Assembly: GCF_002973525.1 (NCBI RefSeq)
Contig: NZ_PVEN01000004.1
Coordinates: forward strand, 1-64,000
DNA length: 64,000 nt
Source: Paraburkholderia sp. BL21I4N1
Lineage (GTDB): Bacteria > Pseudomonadota > Gammaproteobacteria > Burkholderiales > Burkholderiaceae
Direction: 5' to 3'
Shown here: piece by piece, positions 49,146-57,708 of the stretch
Numbering within the stretch: position 1 is the first letter of the stretch
How the letters are laid out: each line of letters opens with the position of its first letter
Notes under the pieces: generated by a model
What the model saw: only the letters and a program-made list of their open reading frames with translations
Database searches by the model: none
Told to the model about the DNA's origin: nothing
Program-made: the position numbers and the translations under genes

Positions 49146-49812
49146 CCCCACCACTGATAGCCAGGCGGCACCGGCAGACGCGACCAGCACGACGGCAAGC
49201 CCCGCCGTTGCATCGCCGAGCCCAGCAGCAACGCCCGCAGCGAACCCCGCGCCGACACCTACGCCGACCGAGCCCGCAGCGAGCACCGAAGCCGATGCGA
49301 CGAAAACAGGCGACGCGAACACCAAGCCTGCCGAACCCGCAAAGGAAGTCGTCTACGAATTCAAGCTCCCCGACGGCGTTGAAATGAAGGGCGAGTTGCT
49401 GGATGAATTGAAGACGACCGCCAAGGAACTCGGCTTGACGCAGGAACAGGCACAGCGTGTTGCGGATCTCGGCGCCAAGCAGGCGCAAGGGTTTGCGGCG
49501 CAGCTGGTCGCGCAGCAAAAAACGATGACGGACGAGTGGGCGCAGCAAACCACGACGGACAAGGAAATCGGTGGCGACGCGCTATCCGAAAACCTCGGCG
49601 TCGCGAAGAAAGCGCTCGATTCGTTCGGCTCGCCTGCGCTCAAAACGCTGCTGAACCAGAGCGGCCTTGGCAATCACCCGGAAGTTGTCCGGTTCATGGT
49701 CAAGGCAGGCAAGGCAATCAGTGAAGACGGCAAGCTCGTGACGGGCAGCGCAGCGCAGGCGGATCGCGCCAACGTCCCGATCGAGAACCGCCTTTATCCG
49801 AACCAGAAATAA
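49138..49812 (+). CDS. Scaffold-like protein
   Basis: 224 residues. Disordered Ala/Pro/Thr N-terminal third, then a charged helical part (KLPDGVEMKGELLDELKTTAKELGLTQEQAQRVADLGAKQ...) ending LVTGSAAQADRANVPIENRLYP. Position directly before the major capsid gene and composition are those of scaffolding proteins that shape the prohead and leave. Confidence 0.7.
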   Translation: MADPTTDSQAAPADATSTTASPAVASPSPAATPAANPAPTPTPTEPAASTEADATKTGDANTKPAEPAKEVVYEFKLPDGVEMKGELLDELKTTAKELGLTQEQAQRVADLGAKQAQGFAAQLVAQQKTMTDEWAQQTTTDKEIGGDALSENLGVAKKALDSFGSPALKTLLNQSGLGNHPEVVRFMVKAGKAISEDGKLVTGSAAQADRANVPIENRLYPNQK

Positions 49813-49824
49813 GGGGCATAAATC

Positions 49825-50844
49825 ATGGCCGTGCTCGGTACCAAGAATCCCACGCTGCTCGATGTAGCGAAGTCGCTCGACCCGAATGGCTCGACCGCCG
49901 ACGTGGTCGAGTTGCTGAACCAGACGAACGAAATCCTGCTCGACGCGACGTGGGCCGAAGGCAATCTGCCGACCGGTCACCGCACCACCGTACGTACCGG
50001 TTTGCCGTCCGTCGTGTGGCGTCGCATGTATGGCGGCGTGCCGGCGAGCAAATCGACCCGCGCGCAGGTTGACGAAGCGTGCGGCATGCTCGAAGCGCGC
50101 AACGAAATCGACGTCAAGGCCGCAAACCTGAACGGCAACAGCGCCGCATTCCGCCTCTCGGAAGCTAACGCTTTCCTCGAAGCGATGAACGAAACGATGG
50201 CGCAGACGCTGTTCTACGGCGACACGACTGTCTATGCCGAGCGTTTCAACGGCCTCGCCACGCGCTATAGCACGATCTCGGGCGCGCCGAACGGTAACAA
50301 CATCGTCGACTGCGGCGGCACGGGCTCAAACAACTGCTCGATCTGGCTCGTGAGCTGGGGCGATCAGACGCTGACCGGCATTTTCCCGAAGGGCACGAAG
50401 GCCGGCATCATCCACCAGGATCTCGGCGAGATCGATGCATTCGACGCGAACAACAACCGCTTCCGCGCCCTGGCCGACCGCTGGGAATGGAACTGCGGCG
50501 TGGCGCTGAAGGACTGGCGCTATACGGTGCGCGCGGCAAACATCAACGTCGCCGATCTGGTCACCTCGACCACGCCGACGTTCCCCGGCGTGAACGGTAC
50601 GTCGCCGGTGGCATTGCCGGATCTGCTGATCGAAATGACCGCCCGTCTGCCGCGTCAGGGCGTCGGCCGTCCCGTGTTCTACGTGAACCGCACCGTGGGC
50701 AAGATGCTGCGCCGGCAAGCCATGAACAAGTCGCAGAACGCGTTGAGCATCGAAGTCGCTCAAGGCCAGATCACGACGATGTTCCTCGGCATCCCGATCC
50801 GCATCTGCGATCAGTTGCTGTCGACCGAAGCCCGCGTCGTCTAA
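49825..50844 (+). CDS. Major capsid protein
   Basis: 339 residues; BPP-1 Bbp17-type capsid protein with HK97-like fold: TLLDVAKSLDPNGSTADVVELLNQTN, RTTVRTGLPSVVWRRMYGGVPASKS, LEAMNETMAQTLFYGD, and LIEMTARLPRQGVGRPVFYVNRTVGKMLRR. AAGGGG precedes the start. A weak hairpin with a TTCG loop lies 20 bp after the stop. Confidence 0.9.
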   Translation: MAVLGTKNPTLLDVAKSLDPNGSTADVVELLNQTNEILLDATWAEGNLPTGHRTTVRTGLPSVVWRRMYGGVPASKSTRAQVDEACGMLEARNEIDVKAANLNGNSAAFRLSEANAFLEAMNETMAQTLFYGDTTVYAERFNGLATRYSTISGAPNGNNIVDCGGTGSNNCSIWLVSWGDQTLTGIFPKGTKAGIIHQDLGEIDAFDANNNRFRALADRWEWNCGVALKDWRYTVRAANINVADLVTSTTPTFPGVNGTSPVALPDLLIEMTARLPRQGVGRPVFYVNRTVGKMLRRQAMNKSQNALSIEVAQGQITTMFLGIPIRICDQLLSTEARVV

Positions 50845-50907
50845 GCAAAGCGCAAAGGCGCAGGCCGCTTCGGTGGCTTGCTCTTAAACGAAACAGGAGT
50901 AAGCACC

Positions 50908-51357
50908 ATGATTATGGATCAACAAAACCTGTTCTCGGATGCGCAGGCCGTTACGGTTACCGCGAATTCGAGCAACGTCATCGACACCATCCCGTCGGGT
51001 GGCCCGAACACCAAGACGGGTATCGGCGACGGTCAGGACATCACCCTGTTCGCGCAGGTAGGCACCACGTTCGCGGGCGGCACCTCGCTGGCGATCTCGC
51101 TGGTCTCGGCTGACACGGCCGATCTGGCGACGAACCCGATCGTGCATTACGCGACGGCGGCGATCGTCACCGCGTCGCTAACCGCCAAGTCGCGTCTCGT
51201 TGGCCTCGATCTGCCGTACGGCAAGTATCGCCGGTACGTCGGGCTGGTCTATACGGTGGTGGGCACGATGACCGCAGGCACGGTTACGGCCGGCCTCGTC
51301 GAAGACCTGCAAACGCTCAACGGCACGGTCGATTACGCGAAGGGCTTCACGGCCTAA
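50908..51357 (+). CDS. Bbp16-like capsid cement protein
   Basis: 149 residues from the ATG at 50908 (AACAGGAG upstream). MDQQNLFSDAQAVTVTANSS, then DLPYGKYRRYVGLVYTVVG and VTAGLVEDLQTLNGTVDYAKGF match the BPP-1 Bbp16 family, which decorates and stabilises the capsid. Made in large amounts, consistent with the strong ribosome binding site. Confidence 0.85.
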   Translation: MIMDQQNLFSDAQAVTVTANSSNVIDTIPSGGPNTKTGIGDGQDITLFAQVGTTFAGGTSLAISLVSADTADLATNPIVHYATAAIVTASLTAKSRLVGLDLPYGKYRRYVGLVYTVVGTMTAGTVTAGLVEDLQTLNGTVDYAKGFTA

Positions 51358-51363
51358 GCGGAT

Positions 51364-51381
51364 GCCGGGCTTCGGCCCGGC
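51364..51381 (+). terminator. UUCG hairpin after the cement gene
   Basis: GCCGGGC-TTCG-GCCCGGC followed by TCTTTC, 6 bp after the cement protein stop. Probably a partial terminator that lets more capsid than tail mRNA be made. Confidence 0.6.
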
Positions 51382-51408
51382 TCTTTCGATTGAACTGGAG
51401 CATACGAC

Positions 51409-51633
51409 ATGGGTATCAAGGTTATCGCCATTGCGCGGGGCTATTACGGCCACTACCGCGAAACGGGCGACGAGTTCGAAGTCGCGGACGAACAGGCGCT
51501 TCACCAATCATGGATGGAGCGCTCGGACGGCAAGCAGATCAAGCGGCCGAAGGTCGCACAGCCGCAGACCACGGGCAACAACCCCGCAGGTGCGCTACCG
51601 CGCGACCCGACGCTCGAAGCTGATCTGGCCTGA
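51409..51633 (+). CDS. Small hypothetical head/tail protein
   Basis: 74 residues: IKVIAIARGYYGHYRETGDEFEVADE with an SH3-like strand pattern. Similar small proteins follow the capsid genes in BPP-1-like phages and may be head completion factors; uncertain. Confidence 0.6.
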   Translation: MGIKVIAIARGYYGHYRETGDEFEVADEQALHQSWMERSDGKQIKRPKVAQPQTTGNNPAGALPRDPTLEADLA

Positions 51634-51635
51634 AC

Positions 51636-51667
51636 GGCTCCCGTATAGGTGAGCAAATACGGGAGCC
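51636..51667 (+). terminator. Strong hairpin before the tail genes
   Basis: Perfect 11-bp arms GGCTCCCGTAT / ATACGGGAGCC with a 10-nt loop, 2 bp after a stop codon. There is no T-run straight after it, so it may act as an RNA processing or stabilising element rather than a terminator. Confidence 0.5.
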
Positions 51668-51700
51668 CTTGCGGTTCCCGTTTTCATTTGAGGTTCGCCA

Positions 51701-52366
51701 ATGGCAAGCGAAGTCGATATTTGCAATCTGGCACTCGGCCATCTCGGCGACCGCGCCACGGTGTCGAGCATCAGCCCACCCGAAGGCAGCGCGCAGGCTG
51801 AGCATTGCGCGCGCTTCTATCCGCTCGCGCGCGACCTGGTGCTCGAAAAGCATGAGTGGGGTTTCGCCACGAAGCGCGCGAATCTCGCGCTGCTGACCGA
51901 TACGCCGCCGCCCGGTTTCCAGTTCGTCTATCAGATGCCGAGCGATTGCCGCAACATCATCGACCTGATCGACCCGAACGCGCCGACGTTCTACCCGATC
52001 GACGAGTCGTGCGGACACTGGCAGGACGACGCATTCACGATGCCGGCTATCCCGTACGAACTCGAAGCGCGGAGCGACGGTTCGGGGGTCATCTACACGA
52101 GCCTTGAGAGCGCGGTTATCCGCTACGTCGCGAGCGTCACCGACACGACGAAATTCAGCGCCCAGGTCGTCGACACAATCGCGTGGCTGCTGGCCGCGTA
52201 CCTCGCCGGACCGGTCGTTAAGGGTGACGCGGGCGCGCAGATGGCTTCCATGTGCATGAAGGCCTACCAGATGAGTCTGGCGCAGGCCACGACCAACGAC
52301 GCCAACAACCGCCGACGCTCGATTGCGCAGTCCCAGCGTCCGGCACCGTGGATCCAGAACCGATAA
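51701..52366 (+). CDS. Tail tubular protein A (T7 gp11-like)
   Basis: 221 residues: SEVDICNLALGHLGDRATVSSISPPEGSAQAEHCARFYPLARDLVLEKHEWGFATKRANLAL is the hallmark of the podovirus tail tubular protein A/adaptor family that joins portal to tail tube. TAATG overlap with the next gene. Confidence 0.88.
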   Translation: MASEVDICNLALGHLGDRATVSSISPPEGSAQAEHCARFYPLARDLVLEKHEWGFATKRANLALLTDTPPPGFQFVYQMPSDCRNIIDLIDPNAPTFYPIDESCGHWQDDAFTMPAIPYELEARSDGSGVIYTSLESAVIRYVASVTDTTKFSAQVVDTIAWLLAAYLAGPVVKGDAGAQMASMCMKAYQMSLAQATTNDANNRRRSIAQSQRPAPWIQNR

Positions 52367-54432
52367 TGGCGAACATCAAAAATCTGCTTCGCTCGTTCGC
52401 GGCCGGCGAGATCACGCCGGAACTGTTCGGCCGCGTCGATCTGGACCAGTTCCAGACCGGGCTCGCGACGTGCCGCAACTTCATCACGTTGCCACACGGC
52501 CCCGCGGTGAACCGCGCGGGCCTTGCGTTCGTGCTCGGCGCGAAATACAACGCGACACGCTCGCGCATGATCCCGTTCACGTACAGCATCACGCAGACGA
52601 TGGCACTGGAGTTCGGGCTAAATTACATCCGCTTCCACACCAACGGGCAGACGCTGTTGACCGCCGACGGCAGCGCGATCTACGAGGTAGCCACGCCATA
52701 CGCCGAAGCTGACCTGTTCGACCTGCACTATGTGCAGTCGGCTGATGTCATGACGATCGTGCACCCGAATTACCCGCCGATGGAATTGCGTCGCCTCGGC
52801 GCGTCAAACTGGACGCTGACCACGATCAGCTTTGTTTCGTCGATGGCTACACCGCCCGCGGCGCCGACGGCGGTTGCAACGCGCGGCACGACCGGCACGC
52901 CGTTTATCGTCGAGTACGACTATGTGTTCACCTCCCTGTCGGCGACGGGCGAAGAGTCGCTGCCTTCGCCCGTCGCGTCGTGCGACAACGATCTGACGCT
53001 CACAGGGTACACAAACACGGTCAGCTGGACGGAGCAGCCCGGCGCATCGCGGTACAACGTCTATCGGTACTATCAGGGTATTTTTGCGTATATCGCTCAG
53101 ACCGAGAGCCTGAGCATCCTCGATAACAACATCGTGCCGGACACGGCCACGACACCGCCCGAACTTGCGAACCCTTTCAACGGTCCGGGCAATTATCCTG
53201 GCGCCGTCAGTTACGAGCAACAGCGCCGCGTCTTCGCGAGCACGATCACGCTGCCGCAAACGCTGTGGATGACGCGCACAGGCACTGAATCGAACCTGTC
53301 GGCCAGCAAGCCGTCGCGCGATACCGATTCACTGGTGTTCCGTATCGCCGCGCGCGAAGCGAACACGATCCGCCATATCGTGCCCCTGTCGGAACTGGTG
53401 CTGCTGACGTCCAGTGCCGAATGGGCGGTCACGGCGAACGGATCGGCCACGCAGGCGCTGACGCCGAACACGTTGTCGGTACAACCTCAAGGCTACACAG
53501 GTGCATCGAACGTCGTGCCGGTGACAGTCAGCAACTCGTTGCTCTATGCGATGGCGCTTGGCGGCCACGTGGGCGAGATGACGTACAACTACTACGCCGG
53601 TGGCTACATCACGCAGGACATCAGCCTCATGGCGCCGCACCTGTTCGACTTCTTCACCATCGTCGATATGGCGTACGCGAAAGCGCCCTACCCGATCATG
53701 TGGTGTGTGTCGTCTAACGGCACGCTGCTGGGGCTCACCTATTCGCCTGCGAACAAGGTGTCGGCGTGGCACCACCACGACACCGACGGCATTTTCGAAT
53801 CGGTGTGCGTCGTGACCGAAGGCAGCGAGTCGGTGCTCTATGTGATCGTCAACCGGACGATCAACAACGCACAGGTTCGCTACGTCGAGCGCATGCATTC
53901 GCGGCAGGTCGAAGTGCTCACCGACAGTTTCTTCGTCGATGCGGGCATTCTCGCAACAGGCAACCAGATGACGGCGGTGAGCGGCCTGAATCACCTTGAG
54001 GGCAAAACCGTAAGCATTCTCGCCGACGGCGCCGTGCAGCCGCAGCAGATCGTTGACAACGGAACGGTGGCGCTTCAGCACCCCGCGAATATCGTGGCTG
54101 TCGGCTTGCCCATTACCGCCGATCTTCAGACACTGCCGTTTTCGTTCGCCGCGCAGGGCTACGGCCAGGGCGCGGTAAAGAATGTCAATCGCGTGTGGCT
54201 GCGTGTCCACAACTCGTCGGGCATCTTCGCCGGGCCGACGCTCGACGAACTCGTGCAGTACAAGCAGCGAACCACCGAGCCGTATGGCACGCCGCCCGCC
54301 ATGATTACTGGCGTGATCGAGCTGGATATGTCGCCGGGCTGGGACGCCGACGGCTCGGTCTATATCCGGCAATCCGACCCGCTTCCGCTGATCGTCGCGT
54401 CCATGACGATCGAAGCCGCAATCGGGGGTTGA
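52366..54432 (+). CDS. Tail tubular protein B (T7 gp12-like nozzle)
   Basis: 688 residues from the ATG at 52366. NLLRSFAAGEITPELFGRVDLDQFQTGLATCRNFITLPHGPAVNRAGLAFV is the family start; YEQQRRVFASTITLPQTLWMTRTG and a repeated beta-propeller-like body follow. It forms the nozzle of the short tail and the platform for fibres. Confidence 0.88.
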   Translation: MANIKNLLRSFAAGEITPELFGRVDLDQFQTGLATCRNFITLPHGPAVNRAGLAFVLGAKYNATRSRMIPFTYSITQTMALEFGLNYIRFHTNGQTLLTADGSAIYEVATPYAEADLFDLHYVQSADVMTIVHPNYPPMELRRLGASNWTLTTISFVSSMATPPAAPTAVATRGTTGTPFIVEYDYVFTSLSATGEESLPSPVASCDNDLTLTGYTNTVSWTEQPGASRYNVYRYYQGIFAYIAQTESLSILDNNIVPDTATTPPELANPFNGPGNYPGAVSYEQQRRVFASTITLPQTLWMTRTGTESNLSASKPSRDTDSLVFRIAAREANTIRHIVPLSELVLLTSSAEWAVTANGSATQALTPNTLSVQPQGYTGASNVVPVTVSNSLLYAMALGGHVGEMTYNYYAGGYITQDISLMAPHLFDFFTIVDMAYAKAPYPIMWCVSSNGTLLGLTYSPANKVSAWHHHDTDGIFESVCVVTEGSESVLYVIVNRTINNAQVRYVERMHSRQVEVLTDSFFVDAGILATGNQMTAVSGLNHLEGKTVSILADGAVQPQQIVDNGTVALQHPANIVAVGLPITADLQTLPFSFAAQGYGQGAVKNVNRVWLRVHNSSGIFAGPTLDELVQYKQRTTEPYGTPPAMITGVIELDMSPGWDADGSVYIRQSDPLPLIVASMTIEAAIGG

Positions 54433-54433
54433 G

Positions 54434-54892
54434 ATGGCGAAACTTACCGTGCGCGACCCGCGCGACGGCGATATCGAAGCCATTGCCGCTGACTTGCGCA
54501 GCGCCGATATCGAAGAGATCCACGGCGCGACCGGACACCGCGATTGCCTTGCGGTCATGCGGCAAGGCGCACAACTCTCGACGCTGCTCTGGACGATCGA
54601 GGTCGATGGAAAGCCCGCAGGCCTGTTCGGCGTGACGGCCGCGCCGGGTATCGGCGTGCCGTGGATGCTTGGCACGCCCGCGCTTGAGCGCGCGCCCAAG
54701 CAACTGACCCGGCTCGGCCGTGAGTACGTTCACTTAATGAGCGACAAATACGCGACCCTGCTGAACTACGTCGATGCGCGCAGCCTGAAGTCGGTGCAAT
54801 GGCTGGACCGCCTCGGCTTTACCGTTCAGAAAGAAACCGAACCCTATGGCGTTTTCGGCTTGCCGTTCCACCGCTTCGGGATGAAACGATAA
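54434..54892 (+). CDS. DUF2833 GNAT-like internal protein
   Basis: 152 residues. LTVRDPRDGDIEAIAADLR, SADIEEIHGATG, PWMLGTPALERAPKQL and VQWLDRLGFTV match phage DUF2833 (T7 gp13-related), a GNAT-like fold protein needed in some phages for internal core assembly. Overlaps the next gene as TAATG. Confidence 0.8.
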   Translation: MAKLTVRDPRDGDIEAIAADLRSADIEEIHGATGHRDCLAVMRQGAQLSTLLWTIEVDGKPAGLFGVTAAPGIGVPWMLGTPALERAPKQLTRLGREYVHLMSDKYATLLNYVDARSLKSVQWLDRLGFTVQKETEPYGVFGLPFHRFGMKR

Positions 54893-55515
54893 TGTGTCTG
54901 CCTAATCTCGCGTCAGCCGCCACGAGCGCCACCACCGGCAGCGGCGCGCCGTACGCATTCGGCGGCTCGTCGCCGGCCGACACGTCGAGCATCTTCACGC
55001 CGGGCAACACGAACCTCGCGCTCGGCACGGCCGGAGGCGCGCTCAGCCTCTTCGGCGCAATCACGAAAGCGAATAACACGGTCACAGCCGACAACGCGCA
55101 GGCTAACCAGCTGCAAACCAACGCGATCAATTCCGAACAGGCTGCGGCAAGCGCGGTCACGTCGGGCATTGGGCAGGCGACCAACGCCGAAACGCGAGGC
55201 GCGCAGACCGTTGCGTCGCAGCGCGCCGCGATGGCCGCCAATGGTGTCGATGTCGACGCGCCGGGGACCGCGGCCAACGTGCAGGCCAGCACCCAATACA
55301 TCACGAACCAGAACGTGCAGACGATCACGGCCAACGCCGCGCGCGCAGCGATGGGCTATACGCAGCAGAGCCAGCAGGACGCGCTCAATGCGGGCGTGTA
55401 TCGCGCCGCGGCGAGTTCGGTCAGCCCGGCGATGGCCGGCGCAACATCGCTGCTCACGAGCGCGACCGGGGTCGCTTCCAGCTGGTATCGCAATCAACGC
55501 GCAGGGGTTAGCTAA
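54892..55515 (+). CDS. Internal virion protein (T7 gp14-like)
   Basis: 207 residues, Ala/Thr/Asn/Gln-rich and helical with a hydrophobic segment (LALGTAGGALSLFGAIT) and heptads (AINSEQAAASAVTSGIGQATNAETRG). Position between DUF2833 and the transglycosylase gene matches T7 gp14, which forms a pore in the outer membrane on ejection. Confidence 0.75.
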   Translation: MCLPNLASAATSATTGSGAPYAFGGSSPADTSSIFTPGNTNLALGTAGGALSLFGAITKANNTVTADNAQANQLQTNAINSEQAAASAVTSGIGQATNAETRGAQTVASQRAAMAANGVDVDAPGTAANVQASTQYITNQNVQTITANAARAAMGYTQQSQQDALNAGVYRAAASSVSPAMAGATSLLTSATGVASSWYRNQRAGVS

Positions 55516-57708
55516 ATGCCGGTCGTTCCGTCACTCGATCCCTCGCAGCAGGTAACGCCGAGCCAGGCACCCGACTTTCAGGGCTCGACCGCTGTTACAG
55601 CCGGGCTGCTCGATCAGGGCTCGCAGCAATACAGCCAGGCCGGCGACGCGCTCGGGCAGGCCGCGAACGCGCAATCGCAGATGGCGATCGACGCGCAGAA
55701 TCTGGCGAACCAGACGCGTGTCAATGACGCGGTGAACCAGCTCAAGACCACGCAACAGGATCTGATGTACAACCCGCAAGGCGGCGTCATGTCGCAAACG
55801 GGTATCAACGCTATCCAGCGGCCGAGCGGCATGAGCCTTGCCGACGAGATGACGGGCAAGCTGACCGATAGCGCGTCACAGATCAGTTCGCAGTTGTCGA
55901 ACCCGATGCAGCTGCGCATGTTCAACGAGCAGGCGCGGGACATCGCCACGCAGTTCCATGGGCAAACGACACAATGGGAAGGCCAGCAGTTCAAGGAGTA
56001 CGCGCTGTCGACGCAGCAGGGCACCGTCAAGCTGGCGACGAATCAGGTCGGCTTGAGCTACGACAACCCTGACCAGATCGACGCCGGGCTCGACGCGATC
56101 AAGGCCGCAACGTATCAGGCCGGCGTAATCAACGGCAGCGCCGCGACCGAGATCGAAGCGAACCAGCTGACGATGACGAGCAACGCGCTCACCGGCGCGA
56201 TCGACACGGCACTCCAGCACGGCCAGACGACCTACGCCAACCAGTTGCTCGCGAAGTACTCACCGCAGATGACGGCCGATGACATTCTCAAGGTCAGCGG
56301 CAAGCTCAACAGCTACATTGGCACGCAGGTCGCGACGAGCGTAGTGAACAACGTCATGACCGCTGCCGGGCCACAACTTTCGAACAGCCCGCTTTCCCGT
56401 ATGCAGGTCATTACCGCGCAGGACGAATCCGGGAATAAAGATTTCAACGGCGACGGTACGCCGGTTACGTCCGCGACGGGCGCTAAATACAAGATGCAAG
56501 CGTTGCCGTCGACGGCGCAGCAACCTGGCTTCGGCATCCAGCCAGCGCAGAGCGACACACCGGCCGAATACAACCGTGTCGGCACGCAGTTGCTTACAGC
56601 GATGGTGCAGCGCTACGGTGACCCGGCAAAGGCGTGGGCGGCGTACCACGATGGAAGCGGCGCGATGGACACGGCCTTGCAGAAAGCGCAGGCCGCAGGT
56701 ACACCGAACGCGTGGATGCAGTTCATTTCACCGGAAGGGCAAGCGTACGTGCAGAAGAACGTCGCGGCCTACCAGTCCGGCGCTGTGAACACGACGCGGC
56801 CCGCACTCGCCGACGTGATCGCGCAGGTCCGCGCGAATCCGACCCTGCAACAGAAACCCGAATGGATGCAGCAGGCCGTCACACTCGCAACGCAGCAATA
56901 CAACGAGCAGACGCAGGCAATCGACCAGCGCGACACCGCGGCGGTGGCGCAGGTACAGCGCACGCTTTCGGCGAATCGCGGGAACTGGTCATCGATCAAT
57001 CCCGCCGATCTTGCCGCCGTCAACCCGAAAGATTTGCCGGGTCTGCAGACGTTCGCGAAGAGCATGTCGGAAGGCACGAACACCACGAACACGGCGCTTT
57101 ACCAGACGCTCGTAACGACGCCGCAGATCATGGCGAACATGACGAACGACCAGTGGCAGGTACAGGCGCAAAACCTCTCTGTCGACGACTTCAAGACGCT
57201 GTCAAAGCAGCGCGCTGACCTGATTAATAACACCGGCTCGAACGCGCCCGGCAGTCTGAACCTGCGCGCCGTAAACGAAACGCTGTCGCAGCGTCTGCAG
57301 TCGATGGGCATGAACCCCTACCCGAAATCGACCGGGTTCAACGCAGACCCTGACGCCGTGTCGCAGGTCGGCAGCATTCGCCAGTTCGTGAACCAAAGCA
57401 TTCTCGACGCGCAGCAGCAGGCAGGCAAGAAGTTCACCGAGGTCGATATCGAGAAGCACATCGACGGCCTGTTCACGAAATCGGTCACCTTCCAGAATCA
57501 TCTCGACCTGGGTTTTATGTCGATCCCCCGTCCGGACACGACGGTGAACATGATGTCGATGACGCCCGACCAGATCCCCGATGATGTGCGGCCGAAGCTC
57601 GTTGCGGACTTCAAGTCGAACGGCGTGCCGAATCCGTCACCCGGTCAGTTGCTCGGCGCGTACTGGCATTTCAAAACCGCACAATCCCGCAACGCGAGCA
57701 CACCCTGA
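55516..57708 (+). CDS. Internal virion protein with lytic transglycosylase segment
   Basis: 730 residues. The N-terminal ~280 are Gln/Ala-rich helices. Residues ~296-395 hold an SLT-like domain: MQVITAQDESGNKDFNGDGTPVTSATGAKYKMQALPSTAQQPGFGI, with the catalytic acid probably in QDESG (Glu) and the G-A-x-x-x-MQ strand. It would open peptidoglycan for DNA entry. C-terminal part helical. TGATG overlap with the next gene. Confidence 0.8.
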   Translation: MPVVPSLDPSQQVTPSQAPDFQGSTAVTAGLLDQGSQQYSQAGDALGQAANAQSQMAIDAQNLANQTRVNDAVNQLKTTQQDLMYNPQGGVMSQTGINAIQRPSGMSLADEMTGKLTDSASQISSQLSNPMQLRMFNEQARDIATQFHGQTTQWEGQQFKEYALSTQQGTVKLATNQVGLSYDNPDQIDAGLDAIKAATYQAGVINGSAATEIEANQLTMTSNALTGAIDTALQHGQTTYANQLLAKYSPQMTADDILKVSGKLNSYIGTQVATSVVNNVMTAAGPQLSNSPLSRMQVITAQDESGNKDFNGDGTPVTSATGAKYKMQALPSTAQQPGFGIQPAQSDTPAEYNRVGTQLLTAMVQRYGDPAKAWAAYHDGSGAMDTALQKAQAAGTPNAWMQFISPEGQAYVQKNVAAYQSGAVNTTRPALADVIAQVRANPTLQQKPEWMQQAVTLATQQYNEQTQAIDQRDTAAVAQVQRTLSANRGNWSSINPADLAAVNPKDLPGLQTFAKSMSEGTNTTNTALYQTLVTTPQIMANMTNDQWQVQAQNLSVDDFKTLSKQRADLINNTGSNAPGSLNLRAVNETLSQRLQSMGMNPYPKSTGFNADPDAVSQVGSIRQFVNQSILDAQQQAGKKFTEVDIEKHIDGLFTKSVTFQNHLDLGFMSIPRPDTTVNMMSMTPDQIPDDVRPKLVADFKSNGVPNPSPGQLLGAYWHFKTAQSRNASTP